A DNA stretch of 64,000 nt from Bifiguratus adelaidae (taxonomy: Eukaryota > Mucoromycota > Endogonomycetes > Endogonales). Shown in pieces: positions 11,290 to 22,216 of this stretch. The stretch lies in the NCBI GenBank assembly GCA_002261195.1, contig MVBO01000028.1:1-64000 (forward strand), given 5' to 3'. The notes beneath the pieces were generated by a model. It saw only the letters and a program-made list of their open reading frames with translations, did no database searches and was not told the origin of the DNA. A program made the translations under genes and the position numbers. Numbering within the stretch: the first letter of the stretch is position 1; every line of letters begins with the position of its first letter.

Positions 11290-11840
11290 CCACCTTTTGA
11301 GCAGTACGGGATAAACTCTTGTGTGCTTATTTGCTCACAAGAAGGGGACCTTGCGTGTTCCTTAAACCTTTGAAACTCAAGTAATCCGAGCTCGTGGACA
11401 CAGACTTAAACGCCTTGCGCCAAATCATTGCATGGAATAGAAAGATATTGCTGACCAAATACTCGTGCAAGGCATTCTCACATCTGGAGCTACGGCTTCG
11501 ATTTATTTGAGAGGCGCGCACGAGTCCGAGTTGACAAAGGGAGAGCAGCTGCATTGGGAAATTCATGGCACAAAAGGAGAGATTGTGATCACCTCTACCT
11601 CATGTCTGGCCGAAATGAGTGAGCTCAAAATTCGCTTGGGCCAATCGGACGATGCCGGCAATTCAACGGGTATCCAAGTCTTGAGCGAAAAATACGATTT
11701 TATTGTTAGAGACATCGAGGAAATGTACAAGGCATTGGCCGAAAAACCTACAAGCGTCTTTGTGCCTCCGTAATATGGCCAAGCCGAAGGCATCCCATGT
11801 TTGATGATGCGATCGTACGACATCGTATGATTGATGCGAT
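11290..11840 (+). pseudogene. Gfo/Idh/MocA family oxidoreductase remnant (C-terminal domain)
   Basis: The plus strand at 11453-11773 encodes DQILVQGILTSGATASIYL, then GEQLHWEIHGTKGEIVIT and DIEEMYKALAEKP. This is the C-terminal alpha/beta domain typical of fungal Gfo/Idh/MocA NAD(P)-dependent sugar or inositol dehydrogenases. A stop at 11771-11773 falls early, and related coding seems to go on just after it. The N-terminal Rossmann domain (GxGxxG and EKP) was not found upstream. The piece lies tail-to-tail with the aldehyde dehydrogenase and next to the transporter/GH88 pair, so it may once have belonged to the same sugar-acid pathway. Confidence 0.55.
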
Positions 11841-11999
11841 CTACAAGTCGTCCAAGACGAGCACACGTCAGCCTTACAAGACTACTGTCTAAGTGTCAAG
11901 AAGCGCAAGAGGAGAGTAACGGTCTCGTTGTAATTCATATTTGTAGGATATAATTGAATACATGAAAGGTCGAACAAGCTTATGCCATGTACAAGATTG

Positions 12000-13486
12000 T
12001 TACAGCGCAATGGTGACAGACTTGACCTCAAAGTAGCTCTCCAATCCCATCTTTCCATTCTCCCGACCCAGTCCACTCGCTTTATATCCGCCAAAGGGCA
12101 AATCGTATGGGCCTTCAGTACTACCACAATTAACTGTGACCATACCAGCTTCAAATGCCTTGACCATACGAAGTGCTCGCGTCACATCTTTGGTAAAAAC
12201 GGCAGCGTGAAGACCATATTGTGTTGCATTGCATCGCTTGATGACTTCTTCTTCGGTCTTGAAGGTTTGAATGGCTACTACAGGTCCAAAAATCTCTTCC
12301 TGTATGATCTCTGCATGCTCCGGAACATTGACAAACATGGTCGGTTGAATGTGGAAGCCTTTGGAATGTGCACGTTCGCCACCAAGCACCAAGTCGCCTC
12401 CGGCTTCCTTGCCCTTCTCGATGTACCGCATCACCGTCTCGAATTGAACCTTGTCAGCCTGAGGACCATACCGGGTCTCTGGATCAGTAGGATCTCCGAG
12501 CTTGACAGCGGCAAACTTCTCCTTGAAGCGTTTTACAAAGGCAGGCACGATGTCCTCGTGAACGTATACACGGGAGTCTGAAACACATATCTGGCCGGCG
12601 TTGAATTGGATGCTACGTGCGCAACTTGCCACAGCACGATCTAGATCTGCATCCTCAAAGATAACAGCCGGGTTCTTGCCGCCGGTCTCCACGCAGACAT
12701 TCTTCAAATTGCTTTTTGCCGCGGCAGCCGCGATTACCTTGCCTGTTCGTGTCGATCCTGTGAAAGACAGCTTGCGGATGTCCATGTGTTCTGCCAACGG
12801 CGCGCCAGCGGTTTGACCAAATCCGGTAATCACATTCACAACACCTGGAGGAAAACCTGCCTCAGCACAGAGACCAGCAAGGTGTATGGATGATAATGGC
12901 GCCTTCTCCGAGGATTTGATAACGATGGTATTTCCAGCTAAGATGCATGGCACGAGCTTGCCGCAGAACATAACAATCGGTACCTAGTCAATGTTGGATG
13001 TCAATGTACGGAATCAGAAGAGTCAACGTTACTCACGTTCCATGGGATAATAGCAGCGCATACGCCAAACGGTTGACGAAAGCTGATATTGACAAATCCT
13101 GGAGTATGCAGACTTGTTTCACCGTGGATATCATGGATGAGCCCGGAGGCGTGTTTGATCCCGCCAATGGCACCGTCGATACAGGGCAAATACTCTGAGA
13201 CTGGCATGCCCATGGAGATAGCATCGAGTCGCGCAATTTGATCACGGTCACGGTCGATCAACTCGGCGAGTTTCAGGCACAATGTCGCCCGATCCATGGC
13301 CGACAGGTCGCTCCATGCTGGAAAGGCCATTTGCGCTGCCTTGACCGCAATATCAACGTCTTCCGCAAGCGCTTCGCTAACATCGGCCACTTTCTCCTCA
13401 GTATATGGGTTATAGAGCGGGAAGGTCTTGCCCGATTTGGATTCGATGTATTCACCGTCGATGAATAGCCGCGTCTCGATGGTCAT
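12000..13486 (-). CDS. NAD(P)-dependent aldehyde dehydrogenase
   Basis: Two exons (13037-13486 and 12000-12983) with a 53-nt intron encode 477 residues, close to the usual 480-500. The ordered landmarks of the ALDH superfamily are present: the cofactor-binding IIPWN at the splice junction, FTGSTRTGK, the general-base glutamate in VETGGKNP, the catalytic cysteine in FNAGQICVSDSR, and EEIFGPVV followed by the C-terminal PFGGYKASGLGRENG. The signal-free N-terminus suggests a cytosolic enzyme. It oxidises an aldehyde to a carboxylic acid; the exact substrate is open. It diverges from the sugar transporter at 13878 across about 390 bp, so the two may be co-regulated, and it lies near the GH88 gene, which suggests a role in sugar-acid or aldehyde metabolism. 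Confidence 0.93.
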
Positions 13487-13877
13487 TTTGTTCTACAAAA
13501 GCATCGTATCAGCGACTTTTGTGAGCGTTCGAAGCATGCCTACCGTATGTTTGTATATAAATCTCACCGAGGTCTTCCAAGCGCGCCCTTCTCTAAACCG
13601 TTAAGCAGTTGAACAAGTCAGCGTGACAAACCCAACGCCTGAGTATATTCTACAAAACAACCCTAACCCAAACGGCCCATCCATTCCACCGGATCATCCT
13701 TGGACATGCGCCAATCCAGGTGAAATTCTGGTGAATGGCGCGGCCCGATGCCGAGTGATCGACTTTTGCGAGTATAATATGAGTTTGTTTTTGTACGTAC
13801 AACAATTCCAACTCCGCTTCCCCACATTTTGCCATATTCAAGGTACCCCACACACACGGTTACCGGGTATTAGCATC

Positions 13878-15524
13878 ATGTCTGCCAACGAGAAATACGA
13901 GGTTTCGCACGTCGACATTCCTCTCGCTGAGTCAATTGAAGAGAAGGGAGAGAAAGAGGTAGACCTGGTACACTTGTCTGAACAAGTGAAGCCAAGCCTT
14001 TTGACATTTCGCATGTTCAAGCTCTATGGCGTCCTGTTCCTTGCATACCTTTGTATTGTTCTTCAAGGTTTCGATGGATCACTCATGGGCGCAATCAACG
14101 CCATGCCGCAGTATCAATCGTTCTTTGGATTGTAAGTTTTGATCTGATGGCTTCTAGTATCTGGGACTCACCACGTTTCTAGACCATCGGCCGGTTCTAG
14201 TACTGGCATTGTCTTTGCCATCTACAACATTGGAAGTATTGCGGCCGTTCCATTCACGGGTCCAGCCAATGATATACTGGGCCGCCGATGGGGCATCTTT
14301 ATCGGATGTGCTCTGGTCATTGTCGGAACGTGTATCCAAGCACCCGCGGTCAACATGGGCATGTTTCTTGGTGGTCGCTTTATTCTTGGTTTTGGCCAAG
14401 GTTTCGTCAACGTTTCAGCGCCTACATATGTATCGGAAATGGCTCATCCTTACTGGCGTGGACCTTTGACTGGCATGCTACAGACCTTTTGGTATGTGGG
14501 GTCAATCATTGCGTCATGGCTGACTTATGGTACGGCCTACATCCCTGGTGATGGTTCGTTCCGCATCCCAATCTGGTGTCAAATGATCAGCTCTGGCATT
14601 ATTGCCGTTGGAGTCTTCTTCATGCCGGAGTCGCCCCGATGGTTGATGGCGCACAACAAGCGAGAGGAAGCCGTTCGTGTCCTTACGGAATACCACGGCG
14701 AAGGTCAAGTTGATAGTGTCTTTGTGCAGCTTCAAGTGGCAGAAATGGAAGCTCAAATCTCTACGGAAGGCTCAGACAAGCGGTGGTGGGACTATCGCCA
14801 AGTGTTCAATACCCGCTCTGCTCGCAGACGGTTTATTTGCGTAGCCGGTATGGCGTGGTTTGGCCAATATTCTGGCAACGTGCTTGTCAGTTATTACTTT
14901 CCCGTCGTTGTCCAGCAAGCTGGTATAACCGATACCCATACTCAATTGTTGCTGAATGCCTTGAATCCAGTGGTCTCTTGGATAGCTGCTATTATCGGTG
15001 CAAACTTGCTTGACAAGGTGGGACGTCGGCCGTTCTTACTCAGTGGTGTCCTCGGTATGTCCATCACTCTTGCAATCAGCACAGGCTGCACAAAGTTATC
15101 CGTCATAGACGGAAACCAAGCTGCCAGTAATTGCGCCATCTTTTTCTTTTACTTATTCAGTGTGATCTTCTCGCTCTGTCTGGTCCCTCTGCTACCAATG
15201 TACATTGCCGAAACGCTCGCTACGGAGACAAGAGCCAAGGGTACAGCCGTTGCAAGCTTGGTTTCTTCCACTGCTTCCGTCATTGGTCAATACACAAGCA
15301 GCACCGCCATTGCCAGCATCTCCTACTACTACTACCTGGTCTTTGTGTTTTGGGATTTGATCGAATTCGCCATCATTTACTTTTATTTTGTTGAAACGAA
15401 GGGTCGTACGCTTGAGGAGCTCAGTGAAGTCTTTGATGCAAAGAACCCAGTCAAGAAGTCTTTGGAGAAGCGTTCTGCGGAGACTGTCGAACGAACCATT
15501 ACCAGGAAGTTTGAGGTGGCATAG
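13878..15524 (+). CDS. MFS sugar transporter (hexose/lactose-permease type)
   Basis: Two exons (13878-14131, 14183-15524) with a 51-nt intron encode 531 residues with twelve predicted membrane helices. Family marks are clear: [13 protein letters not shown] in helix 1, NDILGRRWG between helices 2 and 3, [28 protein letters not shown] at the central loop, [12 protein letters not shown] and the C-terminal [17 protein letters not shown]. An open frame extends upstream to 13623 but its only start is GTG; the ATG at 13878 gives a normal cytosolic N-terminus with acidic residues. The best-fitting subfamily is the fungal lactose/hexose permease group. Its neighbours (aldehyde dehydrogenase upstream, uronyl hydrolase downstream) suggest it imports uronate-containing oligosaccharides or their products; that is inference. 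Confidence 0.93.
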
Positions 15525-16022
15525 GGCACGACGATTCATTGAGCGTTAGTGGATAATATCCAATGTAATTCATTCTCATAAGAACTAGTGTGTTGGTAAT
15601 ATACTTTGTTGAGGACAGTTCATTGTTCAAAGCTGCGTCACTTAAAAGACATTGCACCTTAGCGTGTAGAGTGACATTTTCCAGGGATATCTTTGCAAAT
15701 TCAAGACTGTACCTTGCATAATGGAATTTTTGGTCAACTTTCTTCAACGATCCTTTAAGGAATTCCTTTCCCAAGCCCATCCATGATGATTTGACTCGTG
15801 ATCCAAAGCTCCATGAAATGCTTCTTTTATGGCCGAGGCCAAAGCCAAAAAGGGAAGCATTACCATATTTGGAGCAAAGTGCGGCCCGGGGGATTTCGCC
15901 GTACAGAAGCATAAGTGTGCGTGTCAAAGGGGAAGTTGTGCTCGAATTCGGAGCATGAACGGCCGTTTCGCCGAGGGCCTTCGCTCTTAAAAAGGAAGCC
16001 ATACAAAGGGGGTGGACACAAC
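15525..16022. other. Intergenic between transporter and GH88 gene
   Basis: A gap of 498 bp holding the transporter's 3' end and the promoter of the hydrolase. No gene is seen. The open frame upstream of the hydrolase ATG begins only at a GTG and is unlikely to be translated. Confidence 0.5.
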
Positions 16023-17288
16023 ATGGATACACAAATAGACATCCAACCGCGGGAGCCGCTACGGCTGGAAGACAGGACATCCATCTTGTCTGGGAAGGCG
16101 ATTGCTGAGACGCTTGTGGGAGCCAAGCAGCATGAGTATTCCGACGTCATCTCTACTGTGCTCGGAGATGCTGCGGTGCAGAAAATATGGAAGGTCGCGT
16201 GCACCAAACCTCCCAAGGCAGGCGATTTTCCTCACTATATTCCCACTGGTACGACCGACTATATCTATGAACCCTCAGAATGGTGGACCGCGGGTTTCTT
16301 TCCTGGAAGTGTTTGGCTTCTGTACGAGCGTTCATTGAAGCGAAGAGTTCCTATATCCTCTGAGCAACTTTTACAAGCTGGGCGCAAGTGGCAGATTGAT
16401 CTGGAGAAAGAAAAGTACAACACAAGGACGCATGATTTGGGCTTTATGATCATGCCATCCTTTTATCGTGACTATGTTTTGACCGGCAGCGAACACAGTC
16501 GTGAGGTGGTGCTGCAAGCAGCGAAATCATTTGCAACACGATGGTGTGAGAAGGTGCAGTGCTTACGATCCTGGGATACGACCTCTACCAAGACATATGC
16601 CTATCCTTCGAAAGAGACCGCCTTTTTGGTCATTATCGACAACATGATGAACCTTGACCTTCTCTATGTGGCAAGTGAGCTTACAGGCGACCCAGAGTAC
16701 GCGCGAATTGCCACAACTCATGCCGAAACCACCCTAAAATATCACATCCGCCCGGACAATTCGACTTATCATCTTGTTGTTTACGATCCCGAAACTGACG
16801 CCGTCAAAGCGCGGTTGACAGCCCAAGGTTATCAGAATGAGAGCACTTGGAGTCGTGGCCAAGCGTGGGCACTGTACGGCTACGCTACGGTCTACAGTTA
16901 CACGCACGATCCAAAATTTCTCGATGTCTCAATTCGGCTCACCGATTACTTCCTCTCTCGCGTCGGCCCAGACGGCATTGTCTACTGGGATTTTGACGCA
17001 CCACGACCAGCTCCCTGGGATACTTCTGCGGCCATGATAGCATGTTCTGGCATGCTCCTCCTCTGTCAACTGAAGCCAGAACTCAGTCCAAAATATCTTC
17101 CGCGTGTATTCTCAATGCTGGAAGCTTGCACCACTGGTGCTCTTAGCAAGGGTGATAGCATTCTCGATCACGCCACCATCAACAACCACGAGCATGCCAA
17201 TAATCGCCTTGCTGATAGTGGTCTGGTGTACGCCGACTATTACTTTATCGAGGTCGGCAATCGACTCATAGATATGGGACTTGCATAG
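16023..17288 (+). CDS. GH88 unsaturated glucuronyl/uronyl hydrolase
   Basis: A single exon of 421 residues with the features of glycoside hydrolase family 88: SEWWTAGFFPGSVWLLYE near residue 85, THDLGFMIMPS (HDLGF holds the first of the two family aspartates), VIIDNMMNLDLL (IIDNMMN holds the second), STWSRGQAWALYGYATVYS, WDTSAAMIACSGMLLL and a C-terminal GLVYADYYFIEV. GH88 enzymes remove delta-4,5-unsaturated uronic acids from the non-reducing end of oligosaccharides made by polysaccharide lyases, by hydrating the double bond. No signal peptide is visible, so it would act inside the cell on imported oligosaccharides, which fits the transporter immediately upstream. Start chosen as the only ATG before the conserved region. 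Confidence 0.93.
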   Translation: MDTQIDIQPREPLRLEDRTSILSGKAIAETLVGAKQHEYSDVISTVLGDAAVQKIWKVACTKPPKAGDFPHYIPTGTTDYIYEPSEWWTAGFFPGSVWLLYERSLKRRVPISSEQLLQAGRKWQIDLEKEKYNTRTHDLGFMIMPSFYRDYVLTGSEHSREVVLQAAKSFATRWCEKVQCLRSWDTTSTKTYAYPSKETAFLVIIDNMMNLDLLYVASELTGDPEYARIATTHAETTLKYHIRPDNSTYHLVVYDPETDAVKARLTAQGYQNESTWSRGQAWALYGYATVYSYTHDPKFLDVSIRLTDYFLSRVGPDGIVYWDFDAPRPAPWDTSAAMIACSGMLLLCQLKPELSPKYLPRVFSMLEACTTGALSKGDSILDHATINNHEHANNRLADSGLVYADYYFIEVGNRLIDMGLA

Positions 17289-17305
17289 ACACACATTGGC
17301 GTTAG

Positions 17306-17583
17306 GTCAGCAACAAACGCCGCCCACTGCAGAGAAGGTTATCCTGCGCATCACGGTGTCGACCTCTTGTGGCGCTACAGAAGACTATTCATTCCTTTTC
17401 AAAGGTGGTGACCTTTTGCCTAATCGCGATAAAGCAAAAGCCCATATACATCGCGTTCTAGAGAAAGCGAGCAGTCAGAAACGGTCTGCGCCTTCTACGC
17501 CCCCGTCGACACCAGGGACACCCCGATCGCCGGCTGGCAATGGAGTGCAGGCAAGCGCATCGATGACAAAGTCACAGGACTAA
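17306..17583 (+). pseudogene. Fragment resembling the N-terminal PH domain of TFIIH subunit Tfb1/p62
   Basis: Just after the GH88 stop, a plus-strand frame reads QQTPPTAEKVILRITVS, then EDYSFLFKGGD and NRDKAKAHIHRVLEKAS. This resembles the second half of the Tfb1/p62 PH domain (LQQTP-x-x-NPKV-x-LKI, a YxFxF strand, then the C-terminal helix). A Pro/Ser/Thr linker (PSTPPSTPGTPRSPAGN) follows and the frame stops at 17581-17583. The first strands of the PH domain and the BSD domains are missing, and an AG at 17304-17305 could be an old splice acceptor. It looks like a stranded exon from a duplicated general transcription factor gene. Family assignment is moderate. Confidence 0.42.
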
Positions 17584-18589
17584 TGGCCACGGAAAGGAAC
17601 ACAAGGGAGAACATGAACAATATAAGCCAGAGCCCAAGGAAGAACATGGCCACGACTAGATGATCTCGTGAGAAGCAGCTCCGGCCGGTTAATTACCGTC
17701 TGTGGTTTTCTTTTTTGCTTGAGAGGCACATTATACACGTGTCTTTTTGACTTTTTTTTTTTTGATTTAGCTGTACCTTTGATACCCTTCAAATACTCTA
17801 TTCATCAGTACGCTGACTTTTGCAAGCAGTGTATGCAAGCGAATTCGATCGTAGACGTCGCAAATACAGGTAAACACAACACAAACACACAGATTACATC
17901 GGTGACCAGTGCAATACCGTGTAAGTTCGTGAATTCGATTCGGCCCAGATAAAAGGCAAAGATTTGTTTGTTCTCAATGTGGAGACGCGGCGGAGTACCA
18001 AAGGAAGCTCTAACCTGCGCATAATTTTACAATGGTCAAAGCGCTTGGAATTTCCCGAAAGTTGGGCGATATTTGAATACCTCTCAGATGTGATGTGTCT
18101 ACCCCGCAAGGCCAATATGTTGGGTGAAATTTCAAGCGAACGTTATGGCCGTTAAACCCATGCAATTCAACGCCTTAGCTGATCTTGCCATTAAATCGCT
18201 TCCCATTACGTTTCGCCAAATGTATCTGTATCGCGAACGGCGTAAGCGTGGTTTACATGCTGCGTTTTCCACGTGGCATGCGCTGAAATTAAGAAATTGG
18301 CGGCTGGCTGCCAAAAGTGGAGAGTGAGCGGTTCTCCGGCGCAAGTTGTGTCGTGTGGGTGCGCTAAACCCAGTTCAACGGTATCGTTTATTTGCCGCTT
18401 TGATCTTGACCTTTGGAATAACAGTTAGGAAACCGCGTGCATATACGGAGAGATTCAAATGTATATTGTTGTTCGCCGAGATAACAAAACAATGAATAAG
18501 AACTCTGTTTAGCGTAAGCATTGTGTACGCACAGAGAACAAAATGCATAAATACTCCAGGCGATGGGTAGCAAGAGGTAAGGATCCGCC
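17584..18589. other. Intergenic, no gene seen
   Basis: About 1 kb with only short frames. A T-rich run lies at 17751-17764. The right end holds the promoter of the repeat protein, with a CATAAATA element at about 18546, some 44 bp before its ATG. Confidence 0.45.
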
Positions 18590-20247
18590 ATGTTCTCCTC
18601 CGCTTCGTGGTTCGCAGGCTTGCTCTTTGCCCAAGGGCTTGCATTGACGCTCGCTCAAGCTACCCTCCCTGTCGATGGTCAATGGCACACGTATGCCACG
18701 AATGATGTCGCCGTCAACGATGGTTTCCTTGATGTCACCGTTCCTCCGTTGCCCGAAGGCATCAACTTTATTGTGGACGGTAGGTGGCTGATTGTCTGGC
18801 ATGAGAGACGTTGTATACTCATCAGTCATTTATAGTTGTGAAGCATGGCAACGCTCAGGATGGTTTGGAACTAGTTGTCGATGGATTCAATCTGGCTGCA
18901 AGCAGCGGAGGCTTTATTGGTATCGGCGCATGGCCCACGAATTATCCTGGGATCCCTGCTACCAACAACCCCGATACTCAATTCAGCTATCCAGGTACCG
19001 GCAGACTGTTGGCCCCTACGACTACCACAACCAACCTGCGCATCCAGGCGTTCCCCAACGGCTGAGGTGTTCGCGTTGCCAAGGACTTTGCCATGCGTAT
19101 CCGCACCGTTCCTCTGGCTGGCAGCGCTCAATTGGTCAATGTGAACGGTATCAATGTTCAGGCTACGGTTGGCCCTGATGGTATTGTTACTCTTTCGCCT
19201 CCTGTTCCCCCGGTCGGTGCTACGGTTACTGAAGTCATCAATGGACAAACAATCACGACAACCGTCGGTTCTGACGGCACTGTCACTGCTTCCGTCCCTT
19301 GCTCCACGCTTGCTCCAGGTGTTGTCACGGCCGCTATTGTCAACGGTGGTATTGTTGTCACCACCGTCGGCGCGAACGGCATTCTTACTGCCACCGGACC
19401 TTGCACCACGGCTGATCCTGGCGCAATCCTCCCTGAATTGATCAATGCTCAGCCTGTCACTGCCACCGTGGGCATCGACGGTGTGGCTACCGGTAATGTG
19501 CCTTGCCCTGCTCCTGTTCAAACCATTCCAGTTACCGTCAACAGACAACCCTTCTCTATAGTCGCTGGTCCCGACGGCAGCTTGGCATTGGATAACGTTG
19601 GTCCTGCTCCTGGTCAAGGTGTCCCTGTTACCGTCAACGGCATCCCTGCTGTCGCGCTTGCCGACGCCAACGGTCTCGTACCTTTCACTTGCAACACTGG
19701 CGTCGTTCCCGGTACCAACATTCCCGCTGTCATCAATACCGAGTCTGTGACGCTCACTATCAGCCCTCAAGGTGTTGCTGAAGGCAACGTGGCCTGCCCT
19801 GTGCCTGGACAGACGCTTCAAGCCCTCATCAACGGTGTCCCCACTTCCTTGGCCGATCTCGCCAATGGAACACTCGTTGGCAGCATTCCTTACCCTGTTC
19901 CTGGATTTGAGCTCACGCTTCCTCTCAACGGCGTCAATTATACATTCACCATCGGCCCTGATGGTTCGGTTGTTGCCGTTGGTCTTCCTCTCTTGCCCAA
20001 CTCCACCATTGATGCGATTGTAAACGGTCACCTCTCAGCTATTGAAATCGACGACAACGGATTCCCGGTCTGCCTCAAGCAGGAGCACAAGCCCAAGAAG
20101 CACGAAGACAAGAAGACCTATGATCATAAGAATCACACCAAGAGCCACAAGGAAGTGAAGCAAAAGCACGAACACGAACAGCACAAGAAGAAGCAAGTCT
20201 ACGAGAATGATTGGATGACCTCTTGGGAAGGTGTTCCTCGACAGTAG
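18590..20247 (+). CDS. Secreted tandem-repeat protein with one in-frame TGA
   Basis: Exon 18590-18779, a 56-nt intron, then exon 18836-20247. A signal peptide (WFAGLLFAQGLALTLAQA) opens the protein, followed by a beta-rich domain to about residue 140. Then come about eight degenerate repeats of 35-45 residues built on NG-x-x-VT-x-TVGPDG and P-x-PVPGQ-type turns. The tail is strongly basic and rich in His and Lys (KPKKHEDKKTYDHKNH). A single TGA at 19063-19065 interrupts the frame between AFPNG and GVRVAKDF. The frame on both sides is intact and clearly belongs to one protein. This may be a recent disabling change, an error in the sequence, or read-through. Without it the protein would be about 533 residues. 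The layout suggests a wall or surface protein; no family is recognised. Confidence 0.65.
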
Positions 20248-20434
20248 GTGGTCTAGTCTCCCCATATATCAGCAAACGCTATGTGCACCGTCTTCCGTTG
20301 TTACCCTTGTGTTCTGTTCGGTCTGTTGTTATTGAAGGTTGCAAGATATACCCAGAAATAGATGTGATGCAATGCTTTTAATCCCAACGTTTCCCATTTA
20401 CACCCATTGTTATCCTTGTACAACCACAACATTT

Positions 20435-21238
20435 CTACATTCCCGAGGTATGCGGACAATTGACGATACGACTGCCTGTGATATTCTGCATACCGACATG
20501 ATCAGCAAGCCCTCTGACTATCAATTGCATTCGATACTCCATCAAGACGGTTGGATCTGGGGTAGGCGACGATCCACAATAGAGGAGTAAATCTTGAAAC
20601 GTGCTCGCCAGATCGCTGTTCATGTTGGCCATGGCATAGGTTATGGCGTAGGGTACGGTCATGGTTCGGCTCGACCTGGCTGGTATGGCGGAGTGCATGT
20701 TGCTTTGGTTGGTATATCCCGAGGTAGCATTATACGACAATCCTGGCATGACAAAGACGCTCTAAAGCCTTCTGTCAATCAAAGCAAACCATCAATGTGA
20801 CCCATGGCGATAACGCACCTCCATCTGCAGTCCAGTCACGGTCGCAGTAAACCAATTGGGATTCTTCAAGGTAATATTCAAGGGGATGGATGTGAACAGG
20901 ATCCAGGTCGTCGCATTGAATTCGCTAAAGGCATCAGAGGTATTAAAAAAGAGGTCTTGCACCACCAGAGTGTTTTGAATTCCAAAGAAGACGCACATGC
21001 CAATCACTATGATGCCGACAATAACAGCACTTACGACAATGATCCATTGCCGTATGCGCCTCTTCCATGCCGTCGATGATAGACCCTTGTCCGTCGAACA
21101 GTTGTCCAGTGCCTTGTCATCAGCAAGAGGTATCCATTGACGACGAGCCAAATATTGCGCATGGTTCAAGAAATGCAAAAGAATGTCGCTATCTTTGGCA
21201 GCTTTAGAAAGCTTTGCCTTGAGTGGCAGTGTCAGCAT
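20435..21238 (-). CDS. Single-pass membrane protein with LEA-2-like (DUF3712-type) domain
   Basis: Exons 20819-21238 and 20435-20761 with a 57-nt intron give about 248 residues. The N-terminal 75 residues are cytosolic and charged. One membrane helix follows (WIIVVSAVIVGIIVIGMCVFF). The outer domain has the LEA-2/DUF3712 pattern: STSIPLNITLKNPNWF-like NPN motif, then TVTGLQM and QLIVRGLADHVG, with several N-glycosylation sites. Fungal relatives with this layout sit in the vacuole membrane or cell surface. The frame stays open upstream of the chosen ATG (21236-21238) to about 21300, so another 5' exon may exist. Function is not known; the family may bind lipid or act in membrane contacts. Confidence 0.6.
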
Positions 21239-21495
21239 GGCTTGATGGCCTCCCTGTAGCTTGAATAAAGGCGGAAATTGCCAAAGCAATTCATACAATG
21301 TAGCCTAGTGATCTTTAGCTGGTAAGTCCAAGCAATATTCTGTCTGTCCTTGTCCACAAAGTGTTCAACTTGCCTAAAACACTAAATTGAACAATGGTCA
21401 AGACTGAAATTTGGTTGCCATTGGTATGGAATGGGTTTGCAATATACATGATCCACCACTACCCATTGATTTTCCGTTCCCAACTCTCGTTTACC

Positions 21496-22216
21496 TTAGC
21501 CATCTCTTCCCGCTCGTCGGGTAGAACGTCTTCTCGATGTCGATTCTTGTTTTGGGAACTCTAGCATGATAAGGCCTGCTTCTTCCAGGGTATCCACCTC
21601 CTGGTACATTTCTTCCCCTTCAACGTCTTCTTTGGTGATGCGAAACCATTTTCCGGTCCGTTGATAATGCGTGCGACTCGCTTTGCATGCAGAGGCGATG
21701 CGTTTGGCGAGACTTCGATCCTAGCATCAACGTTGGCTGCATGTTACTTTTGCCTACGCCAATACTTACAGCTCGATGCGAAGCGGCAATGAAAGCCCGC
21801 TCTTGATTATCTAGCCACACTATTGAGCAAGCAGGCATACTTCGCTCACTCACATACCTTCATGGCTTCGATGTTGTGTATGAGGTGGAAAGTCTGGCAA
21901 TTTGAACAATCTCGACTTTTTGATGTCCCTGGCGTCGTCTAACAGAGCGTCAATATGATCTGCTTCTTGATACCCTGCCTAACCTCTTTCTTCAGCCTCC
22001 TGCTTCCGTCCGAGCGGTTTCGATGTGGTTTGAGATGTCAAGGGGACATTTTCATCGTGAACGTCAGCGGATGGCACGTCTACCGCGACGGTTGGCTTAT
22101 CAGGCTCTTGGGACTCTTGACCTATCACAGGTGTCTCCTGTCCGTTCTCACCCTCAATCTGTGGAGAGGCATCATTGAATACCAGCATATGTCGGCGTCA
22201 TACGAACCTTTGACAT
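21496..22216 (-). CDS. Hypothetical protein, five exons
   Basis: A spliced model of 179 residues fits all phases: exons 22208-22216 (a 9-nt first exon carrying MSK), 21984-22158, 21858-21938, 21770-21819 and 21496-21720. The N-terminal half is acidic and disordered. The second half has WLDNQERAFIAASHRA and HYQRTGKWFRITKEDVEGEE, which looks like a conserved module I have seen described only in hypothetical fungal proteins. The end is basic (STSRRRSTRRAGR). Introns are 49, 45, 38 and 49 nt. The gene lies between the C2H2 gene and the LEA-like gene on the same strand. No function is proposed. Confidence 0.5.

Noticed and set aside
13623-13877. N-terminal extension of the sugar transporter
   Set aside because: It begins only at GTG and adds a Pro/Asn-rich segment not seen in the family.
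15915-16022. N-terminal extension of the GH88 protein
   Set aside because: It would have to begin at GTG; the ATG at 16023 directly precedes the conserved part.
19063-19065. Selenocysteine as the meaning of the in-frame TGA
   Set aside because: Nearly all fungi lack selenocysteine machinery, no SECIS element was seen downstream, and the site is not at a cysteine-like position.
18871-20031. 386-codon open frame on the minus strand
   Set aside because: It is the antisense shadow of the repeat protein; its Arg/Asp/Asn-rich composition comes from reading the repeats backwards and it has no start context or motif.
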